From contig LSSL01000764.1 in NCBI GenBank assembly GCA_001953115.1, positions 24,154 through 88,153 of the forward strand: a stretch of DNA of 64,000 nt. Reading direction: 5' to 3'. The notes under the pieces are model-generated. The model ran no database searches. It was not told the DNA's origin and saw only the letters and a list, made by a program, of their open reading frames with translations. The number at the start of each line of letters is the position of its first letter. The first letter of the stretch is position 1. Shown here in pieces: positions 1 through 11,620 of this stretch. The stretch comes from Smittium mucronatum. Its lineage: Eukaryota > Kickxellomycota > Harpellomycetes > Harpellales > Legeriomycetaceae. Position numbers and translations under genes: made by a program.

Positions 1-3000
1 TAGTTACTTTTGACCAACTTTTTATCATTTTAAACAATAAAACTAAAAATATAATTATCCTTATTTTGTTTTATTTAGATCAATTTATAACAGTAGAATT
101 TTTTTCGACTGTTCAGTTTTTTCACACCAAATAGTTTATTTGTTATTATAATATCATATTAACAAATGGAAAATCATTTTATTATTTAATAGAAAATATA
201 ATCATCAAAAAATAAGTGAACAAAAATCAAATTAAAAAATATATTAGAACTTCTCAAATAGTTTTTACTGATTAATAAAAATTTATTCATGTTTTATTCA
301 AAAAATAATGATAAAAATCTCGAATTTAAGGTCAATATGGCAGGACAAAATTCTATCAAAAAAAATTAGATTAACACACAGAAAATGAATTTATTTTATC
401 ATTTTTTCTGTTATAAGAAATTAGCTTTTATTTTTCAATGGTTTTATTTTTATTTTTCGGCAATTAAATAATGCATAGTTTACTATTTTATAAAATTATC
501 AATTGAACAAAAAAAGAATTGAGTTTTATTTTCATTTTTATAAGCAAAAAATTAGTATTTTATTTTTCTTTGATTAAAAAAATCGGTTTCATTGAACCCC
601 CCCCCCCATTTTCGATATTTTTATATTTCTGAATTTAATTTTGTATTTTTTTTAAAAAAATAAAATAAAAATCACGAATTTGAAATTTTTTTAAAAAAAA
701 TCTAATTCTTAATATAAAAAGCTGTTATTTTACAAAATAAACCGGTTCAATACACATATCACGACATATCGTGTAAATTCTTGCTTTAGTTTTATATTTT
801 TTCTGAAATTATTTCACAAATTAATCTCATAGCCGAAAATTTTTTTGAGATAAAAATATTTAAAGGATTTTAAGTACAGATAATACTATAATGTTGATAA
901 ATATACAATGAATAGCAATAAAAATTATAAAAGGGCATTTATTAATCATGTATCATCCAATTATTATTAAATATCATTTTTCGTAAATATCTTAAGGAAG
1001 AATTATTTTTATTTTTAGAAATTACTAATTATTCTTCATCTTTATTCTTTATTTTGTAACAAATATTGTCTTTTGTTTTTAGTATAGATATAATTAGTAA
1101 ACTATGATATTTTTTCCCAAAAATAAAGGTAAAAAAGCAGTGAGTAAAAGAGAATGATGATATTAGATAAGATTATTTATATAAAAAGAAATATCGGTTG
1201 GAGTTATTATAACATAGGTTATATTATTAAAAATAAATCTAAATATGAATCTTGATAAATTTAGATAGTTACAATTGTATAAACATCGCTATTATAATTA
1301 AGATATTTGAGAAAACATAATTTATCATGTTTTTATTTTTTTATACTTATTAAATGAGGAAAAAAAGTTATAGAAAATAATCTATGTAGATATATTTTTA
1401 ATTCTTTACCGAAAATTTTATGATAATTTTACTTTTTTTTTTCATATTAATAATTTAATATAGGTCTGATCTTAAAAATAATTAATTTTCGGGATTTAAT
1501 AATTTCAAGTTCTGTTTCTTAATTTTGGCTTTTTTAAAAAACATAAAAACGTAAAAACAAAAATTAAGATCGTATATCTTAGTTTAAACCATACGAAACA
1601 CAATTTTTTTATTCATAAAATATGTTAAGAAATATTCATTAATTTAGCATACGATATATCTCAAATAATATTATATAAATATTTTAACAGATAAAACCAA
1701 TAAAAGTTGGTCACAAAAATATCAGTTAAAATTAATTGGATTTTTTGCTTTTTTCATACTCATTTATAATGTCAATTATAAAGCTTCGGTGTATTTCAGA
1801 TCATATGTACTAATTTTTTCTCTTTTAATATCAAATTAAATAGATAATACGAATAAAAGCTAAAAAAACGTGGTGATTGCAATGATAAAATTAAAATTTG
1901 TTCAAATTAGTCTTTAAATTTCTAGAATATTTAAATATCTGTCTATTAAAATTTTTCATTTAATTCGAATTTTTTTAGAGATTGGCTCAAATTAAAAAAA
2001 AAGCGTTCTAATTTTTTAAAAAAAATAATTAAATTGCTATTTATTATCAAAATTTAATGTTTTTATATTACTATAAATTTTTTTAAAATGATAATTTTTT
2101 ATTAAGAAAAGCATTATGTGATAGAAACCAACCCAAAATTAAACGAAATAATAATGGAATTTAAAGTTTTTAAATTAAAGATTAAAAGGCTTAGTTTTTC
2201 AATGCATCAAGATTAATACTCTAAAAGATAACTAATTCATAAATATATATGAATTAATAAATATTCCTTGTTTCGTAATGCTAAACTAAATGATGATGTC
2301 AATCTAATGACAATTTCATCCTATTGTGATATAATTGATGCATACCATTTTTTGAGATAATCAAAGTGGGCTAATATTTATTTCTTACACTAATATAGGC
2401 TTGTTATCATTTTTAATGGGATAAAAAATAAGCTTTGTTTAAAAATATCTATTATTTGATTTTTAGGAGCAAAAAAAGTTTTTAATTTGCTTTAACCGAT
2501 TTTAATTATTTACTTGGTAAAATTTTACCATTTTTATCTATAAAAATCATAGTCGTGAATTTAATTGAAGATGACAATAATAGACTTAAAGAAATAAATA
2601 TAAATTTAGTAAGTAGAGTGATATCTTTTCTTAGATATTAAAAAAGGGTTAAAATTTATTTTTTTTGGAATTAAATCCAAATTACTATCACGAGCAGATA
2701 AAGAAATACTCATGTAACTTTTTAAACAAGAATAAAATATCACTGAAAGATATCTATGCATTAATTATATTTTTTATAAGAATATATTTCGCTTATTAAA
2801 CTATTTATTAATATTATGTAATCATTTTTGTCAAAAAATAAAAGGTTAAATTGTGTTCATTTTAATCATTAAAAATAAGTTTTTATATGTAACTTTTTTA
2901 CTTTCAAGACACATTTCATGCAAGCCATTCAAAAATTATATATTTATAAGAAATTTCCAACAGTAAAGTGTCAAATATACTTTTTTTTTTTATAATGATC

Positions 3001-5141
3001 CATATTGAGCCAAAAATTATCATTTAATAAAATAATGAAATCTATTAACTCGCAAACATAATAAAAATATTGTTTAAAAATAATTATATGTATACAAAGA
3101 GAAGTTTTTTTTAACACAAACCTAAAAAAATACTATAAAATATTGAGTATGTTATATTAAATTAAGAAAACGAATAAAATACTGAAGATTTTATTAACAA
3201 ATTAAAAATTACATGAAAATTAAAGCCGCAATTTATCAAACTGTATTAAGATAAGCAAAAAAAGGGAAAAAAATAATATCACAGCAAATACCTGTTTTTT
3301 TAGGACATTTTCTATGGGATCTAGAATAAAAAAATTACAGTTCAAATATAATTAAAAAACATGTGTAAATATTAGATTAAATTTTATTATTCTTAAAAAA
3401 AATTCTTGGAAATTGATTCTTTTGTTTTTCTAAAAAAAATAATCTTAACACCTCTTTTTGAATGAACACTTTTTCGATATTTTTTTTTACAATCTGAAAT
3501 ACAATTAACTAGAAATAAAAATGATATAGTATAGGTTCAAGGAGAAAAACAAAAAAGTATATAACATATAACATAAAATTAGCTCTTATTTAAATTTTAT
3601 ACAATTTAAAAAATAATATAATCTAATATAAAGTCATTAACTTGTATAAATTTAGGAAAGTTGCTGAGGAGTCGTGGGTAAAAATTAAATCTTCAAAGGG
3701 ATGTATACTTTTATGGAAGGAGCATTCTCCAGATCAAGAAAACCATAATCAATATATATAGTGATAATCGTTTTTTTATAATAAAAACATATTAAAGCTT
3801 TGAATTTGTGGTTATATGGATCACAGCTTTCACGTATATTAACTACGAAAAGTATTATATAAAACTCGCAGAAAGTTCATCATATTTTTCCGGGTTTTTA
3901 TAAATATAATGCACAATTTGTAATTTATGAGAATTCGGATGTTTTTTAATAAGATTTTGCTTCTTCTTAGGATGGAGGAAAATAATTATTGATGACTTGT
4001 ACTAAAATACACACTCAAGCCAAAAATTCAATATTTATTTTAATAGTAAAAAGAATTCAGAAATACATATGATTTTTTTAGATTTTTTATCTGATTCTAA
4101 CTTAAAATGAAATTCCGTGGTAAAAATACTGATATATATATATCAGTTTTTTCGATTTAAAAATCAAAAATCAAAAATCAAATATCAGGAATCAGAAAAA
4201 TTGAAATATATATTAAAAAAAAAATAATCTAATGGTAAAAACTATTTTATCATTATTTTTTTGCTATTACTAATGGGTCTGATATTTGCTAAAAGTTTTT
4301 CATTATCCATCTTAAAATTCTGTGACATTAAAAAAGAGAAAAATAATAGCTTTCATCTTGGTTTACAAGGTTTCGTATATGTTAGTGATTTTTTTTTAAA
4401 GAAGCTGTTTCTAAAAGTGTTCATTTCATTTGATAAATCAAGAAATTTCAATTCTTTGCTGTTTTATAGACTATAATTACTTATTACCTCGATCAAATGT
4501 GAATTGGGATGGATCTATGTGGTTGAAGTTTTCGCAATTCATTGACCAGCTTCAAAGGTTTATTTATACAAATTTTTTAAATTTGGTTTACCGACCAAAT
4601 TATGAGCGGATATTGTAGTTGATATTTTAACACCTTTATCCTCAGATTATTTTCTCCATATCACAATGGAAAGTTAAGAAGTTACGAAAAACAGATTACT
4701 TTTTGGGGGATGAAGGTGGGGGCAGGGGTATCTAAGTCAGGAAGTGTAAGTTCATTTTATTATTAAGGGCTCGACAAGTGCACAAGTAGACCTCTTTTCC
4801 AATTATAATTTACTGCTAGCCCGGTCAAAACATGATTTTGGAAATTACATATCAAAAGATACTTTATAAGCGGTTTGTCGAATGAAGAGTAGCTTAGAAA
4901 AAGGGAATATTTTAACACGGTTTAGATTTTTAGTGATTTCGGGATTCAAAATGATTGATTGCACATAAATATTATTTTAACTAAATTGGTGGGCGTCTAA
5001 TTAAGAGACATAAGCAAATATGGTGTGGCATAAAAGTGAGGGTTTGTAATATAAAAAAGGAGTACCCATCACAGGATTAAAAAAATGAAAAGATAGTATA
5101 GCCTGCAAAGAGAGCAAGTATAGAAAATGAAAATAAAATCA
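1..5141. other. AT-rich intergenic desert, no gene seen
   Basis: Very AT-rich sequence full of A and T homopolymers, with stop codons dense in all frames. Nothing resembling a gene was found. From about 3,650 onward the sequence is a little less biased, and short open stretches occur at 4,261-4,618, but none shows a family motif or splice structure. A poly(C) tract sits at 597-607 and an AAAATC-like short repeat near 4,155-4,200. The last 500 bases probably include the 3' untranslated region of the beta-tubulin gene, which ends at 5,142 on the minus strand; I saw no canonical AATAAA close to its stop. Confidence 0.7.
597..607. repeat. poly(C) tract, 11 C
   Basis: A run of 11 C embedded in sequence with almost no other G or C. 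Two other tracts in the window, at 12,681 and 12,913, have exactly the same length, and longer tracts border two of the assembly gaps. Confidence 0.9.
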
Positions 5142-6831
5142 TTAGTATTCAGCATCGGCATCGGCATCAGCTTCAACATCAGGTTCCTGATAGTCATTAA
5201 AATCGTCTTCAACAGAAGCTTGTTGGTATTGCATATATTCGTTAATCAGATCATTGAGGTTAGACTCAGCCTCAGTAAACTCCATTTCATCCATGCCCTC
5301 CTCAGTATACCAATGCAAAAACGCTCGGCGTCTAAACAAGGTAGAGAATTGTTCTTGGATTCTAGCAAAAAGAGCCTGAATGGCGGTGTTGTTTCCTATG
5401 AAAGTTCCGGAGAACTCCATGCCAGTAGGAGGAACATCGCATACGGCAATCTGGGTACTGTTAGGTATCCAGTCGACAAACAAGTCACTATTTTTTACTT
5501 GATAGCTTTTGGCTGTTTCTTCAGCCTGTTGAACTGATATATCACCGCGGAAGATGGCTGCGCACGTTAGATATCTACCATGGCGAGGATCAGCGGCAAC
5601 CATCATATTTTTACTGTCAAACATCTGTTCAAGAAGTTCAAAAGCATTGATGTTTCTATAAGAGAACATAGCACTGGATTGGAGGGGAGCAAACCCAGTC
5701 ATGAAAAAGTGCAAGCGGGGAAATGGGACCAAATTTACGGCAAGCTTTCTTAAGTCGGCGTTTAATTGGCCGGGGAATCTTAGAGACGTGGTAACACCAG
5801 ACATTACTCTAGAGATCAATTGATTAAGATCGTTGTATTCAGGATTTTCAATCTTGAGGGTTTTCATGGTGATATCATATAAAGCTTCGTTGTCAAAAGT
5901 GAAGGTCAAGTCGGAATTTTCAACAAGGTGATGCATAGATAATACGGCATTGTAAGGTTCAACAACAGTATCAGACACTTTAGGAGATGGGAGTACGCTG
6001 TAGGTAGCCATCATTCTATCAGGATATTCTTCTCTCAGTTTTTGGGTAAAGAGAGATCCCATACCAGAGCCGGTTCCACCACCTATGGAATGGACAATCT
6101 GAAAACCGGACAATTGATCGCATTTCTCTACCTCTTTTCTAGCAATCTCCATAGCACCATCTATAAGCTCGGCACCCTCTGTGTAATAACCTTTTGCCCA
6201 ATTGTTACCAGCCCCAGTAAGACCAGATATAAAGTTATCAGGACGGTATAGTTTTCCAAATTCAGACTGCTTAATGGAATCCAAGACACCATTTTCCAAA
6301 TCAACCAAAATAGCTCTAAAGTTACAGAATATACCATAGAGATTAGAAATGGTAATTGTGAAAATGGAGAGAGTAGAATATGAATTGATAAAAAAAATAG
6401 GACAAATTTTTTTTGAGAACTAACCTTGGTACGTATTTATTGTTATTAGCTACGTCAAAGTACACGTTTATTCGATCAATCTGGTTTCTGTTATTACCGA
6501 TATATACTCCGTCAGAATTAAGGCCGTGTTCCAAAGATATCATCTCCCAGAAATTGTTACCAATCTAGAATAATATTTTGTAGGGAACACTTAGCTCAAC
6601 ATTTTGAGGTATTGTAATTTTGAAAATATAGAATAAGTAGTGAGAAATTACCTGGTTGCCGCATTGGCCTGGTTTAGGAAGTAAATTAGATTCCGAGAAG
6701 AAAATCAAGTAAATAGCGAATTTGAATAAGAATTTGTTTGAAGTGATATTAATGCAAACCCAAAAGTATGTTTATGTATAGAAAAGGGTGATAATATGCT
6801 TACCTAACTGTACACTAAGAATTTCTCTCAT
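5142..6831 (-). CDS. Beta-tubulin, four exons, divergent C-terminal tail
   Basis: Beta subunit of the tubulin heterodimer that polymerises into cytoplasmic and spindle microtubules. Exons on the minus strand are 6831-6804, 6668-6652 (only 17 nt), 6564-6425 and 6315-5142. Introns are 135, 87 and 109 nt with GTAAGC, GTAATT and GTTAGT donors. Joined length is 1,359 nt, 452 residues plus TAA, close to the usual 445-450. The N-terminus starts MREI followed by QCGNQ, the GTP-binding loop GGGTGSG lies at 140-146, and the first 205 residues align to standard numbering without gaps. The body is more divergent than most fungal beta-tubulins: residue 167 is Tyr, 198 is Leu and 200 is Phe. The tail is acidic with an alternating Ala-Asp stretch and ends in Glu-Tyr, unlike typical beta tails. 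It could be a divergent paralogue rather than the only copy. Start chosen because MREI is the invariant autoregulatory N-terminus. Confidence 0.97.
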
Positions 6832-8810
6832 TATCCGCGTTTAGCTTCTTAAGGGGAGAAAGAGTTGGGGATGGAATAAATCTTGTACAGTAAGTTTAGG
6901 TTTAATAGTTAGAGAGGTATATGGTAAGGAAGTTCGATAAAAAATATAATATTACCTCAGGAATCGAAAGGGACAGACAAGAAAAGGACGCGAGATATAC
7001 CTATTCTTTAAAGAGTAAAAGATGGAAATAAGACTGTGTTAGAGTTTGTATTTAGAGTGGGGCATAAAGCAATAGTGGCTACAATTCTGATGGAAGGGCA
7101 ACAATCAGAATAAACAAATCAAAATCAACAGATCTCGCTAGTATTTTGCCAGCAAAAAAAACTAAACTTTATATTTTTCTCCTGTGTGATTAGCTAACCG
7201 GTTATCAATTATTGCATATGTTTGGTTTATCTTGCAATTTAACTGGCACATCTTCAATAATGTATTCTGCTACGCCGTCTGAGCTTCACAAATGGTCGCG
7301 CTTTGAGAAATTAGTGAAATGTTTAATCCATCAACATTCAAAAGGCTATTCATATTCTGATTTGCTGGGCTTTGGTCAGACCACTATCAGCCAATTATAA
7401 TAAACCAATGGAATGTAATTCTGTTTATTTGGAGCATAAACCAGCACAATCATTGAATATAAATAATATTAAAATTATACCTATTGGCCATAGGCCCTAA
7501 GGGTGTCATTCATGTATAACTCCTATTTGTTTTAAATTATTCCCTTTTTTTCAAATAGATCTCAAGTGTCTAGTAAATAGTATGAATTGGGAATAGGGAA
7601 TGAATTTTAGTTTCTACTGAGTTCAACTGTATACCATTTTTGTGCCCTGGATTTCTGAAAGGGTTTCTGATTACGTTTTAGGGTCTAGACTCATCTTAAG
7701 GCCTAGTTGGTTTCAGTCGGCCAGTTATTTTTTTATATATCATTTACAGCCAATGGTTTGGTTTTATATACAACCACACGTAAAATAATATTTTATTGGT
7801 TAGAAATTTTAGGGCTGTGCACAAAAATGTCACAGAATTTTTGGATTTTTTTAAGGCTAAATTCTATTGGCAAATAATTGCATTCAATTTTTTGATAATA
7901 AACGACTTTGGTGCCCAGACTAAGGATATAATTGGATTAATTTTCCTCATCACAAACATAAACTAACATTTTTTATGAAGCTGGTTGTATTAACCAATAA
8001 TTATCTTTTTGTTTTTTTTTGATGGAATCCAATAATAGTAATTTAAGCCATGAGGCGTTATGATTGTTGAATTTTCAATAAGCTTGAGGATACTTATTTG
8101 GCCATATACTTTTAACCCTCTGCAGGCAAAAGAACAAGTTCATTTAAGTCTATTTTTTTATAAAAATCAAAATCTATAAGAACAATGGATTTTAATGCGC
8201 AATAATATAACATAATTTTTCGAAAAAAGACAAATTTCATTGAGTTTATTATATCAATTTATATCTAAATGAAACCCAATTTTTGTATAGTGTGCTTATG
8301 CTAGGAGGTATAAATTTATCCTGCTTAGAATAGCAAATTTTCAAAACTGGTTTGTAAATCCTTTATCTTTGAATAGGGTCTTTCAAATAATCAACTAATT
8401 AGCGATCTTGAAATGTATAACTGGTAATCTTTACATCAACGATGTTGTCTGTGCCAGTGATCATCCACAAAATGGCCGACAACTATTGTATTTTTCGGAT
8501 TTTGGGGGACATTTCTATTCAGGCAGATCATTGGCCTTTTTCAAAACTGCCTATAAAAAAAAATTGAAGTTGTTTAATTTTCTTCGGGTTGGAAGAGAAA
8601 ATATATCTCAATTTTGGGACAGAAACCAAATTTAATCTCAAATCTGCAGATACAATTGGAGCATATTTATATACCATCAAATTGAAAAACAATACAATTT
8701 ATCAAGATTCCAGAGTGTTTTGCACACATCCTGAAAGTTTTAATAAAAATATAACTGTGTAGTCAAATGAACTTCTGTAAAAAAAATAGAAATTACTCAG
8801 GCCGGAGCTT
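6832..8810. other. Intergenic region upstream of beta-tubulin
   Basis: About 2 kb between the beta-tubulin start and the D-amino-acid oxidase stop, both on the minus strand, so it should hold the tubulin promoter and the oxidase 3' end. Base composition is less AT-biased than the deserts. It contains one short open frame with a helix-turn-helix-like look (7,212-7,400) and another unassigned one at 8,408-8,635, neither with a recognisable gene structure. A TTAA followed by CCCTCT near 8,113 resembles a piggyBac-type end, but no partner end was found. Confidence 0.6.
7212..7400 (+). pseudogene. Possible transposase helix-turn-helix remnant
   Basis: A 62-codon frame whose last 25 residues (around HSKGYSYSDLLG followed by FGQTTISQL) have the layout of a helix-turn-helix: a short helix, a glycine-tyrosine turn, then a second helix with Thr-Thr-Ile-Ser in the position where recognition helices of Tc1/mariner-like transposases carry Ser-Thr-Ile-Ser. 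The frame stops immediately afterwards and no catalytic domain follows. It could be a chance open frame. Function is not claimed. Confidence 0.2.
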
Positions 8811-10016
8811 TTACAACTTGTTAGGGATGAGCATACGATATACAGCATTGGCGTATCCCCAACTGCTTTGCACCCCAAATCCTGAATGGCCATAATTATG
8901 AACAACATTGAGACTTTTTCCAGTGATAGATCCTATAGTCGTATCGCGTTCCAGTCTTACTCCCCCGTGCCTACCCGGTCTAAATCCTACTTTAACAGCC
9001 AAAACTTTCTTTCTAAGCTCCTCTATTAAGTCTGAGCCTGGAGAAGCATCAAGCCCCAGCTCAGGTGTAAGCTTAAGGGTATCTTTGAGAATATCTGATG
9101 TTATCTGAGTATCTTCCTGGGTATCAGTAACGTTAGGTATATGAGTGCCTCCCAAGACAACGGTCCCATCCCCTCTAGGTATGACGTAGCGCATATATTT
9201 TCCGCCCAGCCTAGTAACTGTACGCTTAACGCTGGGAGCATAAACTATTACAACTTGCCCTCTTATAGGATACATTTCGGAATCATTCACGTCAGTTAAA
9301 GTAGCACTTCCAAGCGCTGAGCAATTTATTATTGTGAAATCCCGATGGTTGTCTAGCATTTCAAAAGCTACCTTTTCGAGCTCCCCCAAGCTGGAAACCT
9401 TAGCACTTTTGAACTGACCACCGGCAGAGATAAACTCTTTGTAAAGATAATAAAGATAAACAGGTATGTTAACAACAAAAGTGTCATACTCAGCAGCTAG
9501 TTCAACTCCACTGATCATGTCGGAATGTTCGGTTTTTGACCTTTTGATGTTTAAATTACTAGCGTAATCGAAAAACCAAGGCTTTTCTTCTGGGGCCTCA
9601 TTATAATAGTCCAAACCTCGCAATTTAGTGACGAACGGGGTCCCCATATAAGATATTCCAGATCTATGTAGCTCTGAAAATCTTCCGAAAGTTTCCAATT
9701 CGCATTGCTGCAAAAAGTAATCGGAATTTGAAGCTAATGACCTCCAATGAGCACCTGAGTACGGAGTCGCCATATTAAGGGCTGGGACTTTGGCTTGATC
9801 GTAGAATTTAAATTTCCCATTTTTTGTTTCTATAACTTTAGTTGGTTCCTGCAAATTATTTGGAGGCAGAACAACAAATTCTGAAACCAACACAACTTGG
9901 TATAGGCCGGACTGTTGCAGTACTAGAGCTGTTGAAAGTCCCACCACACCGGCACCTAGAACAACCACTTGTCTTTTTCCCCCGTCCAAACTGCCTTCGC
10001 TTCTCATACTTGACAT
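8811..10016 (-). CDS. D-amino-acid oxidase family flavoprotein, probably peroxisomal
   Basis: FAD-dependent oxidase of the DAO family, which deaminates D-amino acids (or D-aspartate) to keto acids with release of ammonia and hydrogen peroxide. It is a single uninterrupted exon of 401 residues. The FAD-binding glycine motif GAGVVG lies at 21-26, and the family signature near the C-terminus reads VVHNYGHSGFGVQSSWG at 371-387. A stretch with RPGRHGG before RLERD, at about 346-357, corresponds to the region holding the substrate-carboxylate arginine. The protein ends Asn-Lys-Leu, a weak variant of the SKL peroxisomal signal, so import into peroxisomes is likely but unproven. A segment at about residues 48-80 is longer than in typical members. 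Start is the first ATG after an upstream AT-rich stretch, and a second in-frame ATG three codons on is also possible. D-amino-acid and D-aspartate oxidases cannot be told apart by eye here. Confidence 0.93.
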   Translation of the reverse strand: MSSMRSEGSLDGGKRQVVVLGAGVVGLSTALVLQQSGLYQVVLVSEFVVLPPNNLQEPTKVIETKNGKFKFYDQAKVPALNMATPYSGAHWRSLASNSDYFLQQCELETFGRFSELHRSGISYMGTPFVTKLRGLDYYNEAPEEKPWFFDYASNLNIKRSKTEHSDMISGVELAAEYDTFVVNIPVYLYYLYKEFISAGGQFKSAKVSSLGELEKVAFEMLDNHRDFTIINCSALGSATLTDVNDSEMYPIRGQVVIVYAPSVKRTVTRLGGKYMRYVIPRGDGTVVLGGTHIPNVTDTQEDTQITSDILKDTLKLTPELGLDASPGSDLIEELRKKVLAVKVGFRPGRHGGVRLERDTTIGSITGKSLNVVHNYGHSGFGVQSSWGYANAVYRMLIPNKL

Positions 10017-10216
10017 GTTTCCCTCCTTTTTTTGGATATTTGTCTAAACCATTCCACACTTGCTTAAGTATCCTATATACTGGTGGAAAAAAAAACAATT
10101 TGATGAGGTTCTTTCTATATCCGAATCCAAACTACTCCCTTATATGCTATCAACTTTCTGTCTTTATCTTAACCACCTGAACTCTCCAGTAAATTAATGT
10201 GTTTCAAGGGTTTTAA

Positions 10217-10394
10217 CTCTTTCGCACCTGGTAGACTATTTCTCACCGTTATTCATGACCAATATTTATGCCACTTTGATCTCTATACAAACAAACTTGT
10301 GTTATATTGGTTAATTTGTTGCAAGTGAATAATTTATTTATTTAAAATTCAACAAATTGGAGTACGCTGCACATACTGATAAAAAATTATTAAT
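10217..10394 (+). mobile_element. MITE family 2 copy (CTCTTTCG ends, TTAA flank)
   Basis: Begins TTAA-CTCTTTCGCACC. Landmarks along it (CAATATTTATGCC, then CAAATTGGAGTAC, then CACAT) match in order and spacing the reverse complement of the copy at 30,771-30,940. The right end is degenerate: the expected CGAAAGAG-TTAA is replaced by an AT-rich stretch ending in TTAA, so the right boundary is approximate. Non-coding, about 175 bp. Confidence 0.6.
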
Positions 10395-10484
10395 AAAGAT
10401 GCTATCATCACAGAGTTATATTATTGGTCGTTTCTTTTCTCCCATATGCTACAAATTTAAATAGGGCTGATAATTTGTGCTAAT

Positions 10485-10651
10485 CCCTTTCCCCCTCCCG
10501 GGCCTACAAATTCTTCGAGCTTCTATTTGTGAAATATTTTGTTTTCTGGAAAGTGAAATAAAACCAATGCGATTATAGGCGTAATATTAAATTAAACTAG
10601 CTTATTTACAAAAAACTGAGTAATGTTTTAGTTATGTCGATTTTAAAAGGG
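10485..10651 (+). mobile_element. MITE family 1 copy, piggyBac-like (CCCTTT...AAAGGG)
   Basis: Starts CCCTTTCC, ends AAAGGG immediately followed by TTAA. The left flank is TAAT rather than TTAA. Its 167 bp length is almost the same as the 164-bp copy at 30,562-30,725, and its left portion shares the CCCGGGCC, CAAATTC and CTATTTGTG landmarks with it. TTAA target duplications with CCCTTT-type ends are the hallmark of the piggyBac superfamily. No coding capacity, so non-autonomous. Confidence 0.65.
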
Positions 10652-10745
10652 TTAAATATCCGATTGCCTTGTTTAACTTTTATTGGAGCCGAATCTTATT
10701 CTTATTTTCGTTTCACAGATTTTAAGCATAAGATAACGCCATTAT

Positions 10746-10815
10746 CCCTTTCAGGGGCAATGGTACAAAAAATGGCTTTCACTTTTTGCTCAATGTTTTC
10801 ATTAGGCTAATATTT
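10746..10815 (+). mobile_element. Truncated MITE family 1 end
   Basis: Matches the reverse complement of the right end of the 30,562-30,725 element: CCCTTTCAGGGGCAATGGTA, then AAAAAATGGCTTTCAC, then GCTCAATGTT with few differences over about 60 bases, after which similarity stops. No partner end was found downstream; the next sequence is the decayed repeat that starts near 10,818. Confidence 0.7.
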
Positions 10816-10817
10816 AC

Positions 10818-11221
10818 TGCATGCCTATGGATAAATGGTGCAATCTACATGCCGAAATACCCCTCCTCCCTGAAATTGCTTCAAGTGGGATCGGTGATTG
10901 AGGTGACATAAAGTCATGGACTAAACTTACTGCTAAAAAAGTATCGTGTTACTATTGGTCTCCTGGGCCAAATCCTAAATTTAATAGAATTGATAAAAAT
11001 CATGTTCTCTCTCAAACGTGGAGTCTTATCTACATGGTTATCTTACGATGAAATTCCAAGCAATGAAGTACGCCTGTATGTCGAAAGTTGAGCTTGTGTG
11101 TAGAAAGCATCCCAGATTATACGGAACAGGCCGACTTATCCTTTTTCGAGATGGAAATTATCTCGAATTGCTGTCATCCAAGTCTCTGCACACCATCCCT
11201 ACCATTTCCAACCAAAAATAA
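10818..11221 (+). repeat. Decayed dispersed repeat, copy 1
   Basis: About 400 bp that aligns with the minus strand of 35,985-36,927 once the duplicated segment there is counted once. Shared blocks include GGTGCAATCTAC, CCCTGAAATTG, CAAACGTGG and TTTCGAGATGG. Toward the end both copies translate in one frame to similar peptides (LFRDG, then LLSSKSL here against SLSSESL there) with many differences at third codon positions, which suggests descent from a coding sequence. I cannot name the protein. It carries no obvious terminal repeats. Confidence 0.7.
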
Positions 11222-11620
11222 TATATATATGTGTATAATTTTAGTTTAATACAATTTGAAAATTATGCAAATTTTGCCCTTACACTACTGCAAGGTATTT
11301 CACTCCTACGATGTTGGATCTGAAAATACCGAATATAATGCATGTATATAATGTCCAAATATACTAGTTAAATATTAAATAACTTGTCGCTGGTTGGTTA
11401 TTAGAGAGTAAATTTTATCTTTTTATGTTTTTGAATTTCTAGCTTTGTGTATGGGACTGCCGGTGCGGCAAAGTAGATTTAAATGTTAAAATTTTCGAAT
11501 TTTTTTCTATTTTTAAGATTCATTTTTATGACTTTTTATTAAGTTTAAAATAAATTTTATATTCAAAATCAATAGTAAAGAAAGTGTATCTGACACCCAA
11601 TTCAACGATCGAGTATTAAA
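11222..11620. other. Intergenic, nothing recognised
   Basis: AT-rich transition from the repeat cluster into the desert. A TATATATAT stretch lies near 11,221, and no gene or family motif was seen. Confidence 0.6.

Noticed and set aside
4261..4618. Two overlapping short frames upstream of the tubulin 3' end
   Set aside because: No motif, no splice signals, and composition typical of random AT-rich translation.
5127..5537. Plus-strand open frame of 136 codons
   Set aside because: Antisense to the last exon of beta-tubulin; it is a by-product of the conserved gene on the other strand.
9842..10180. 112-codon plus-strand frame over the D-amino-acid oxidase start
   Set aside because: Antisense to the FAD-binding region of the oxidase and its upstream sequence, without motif.
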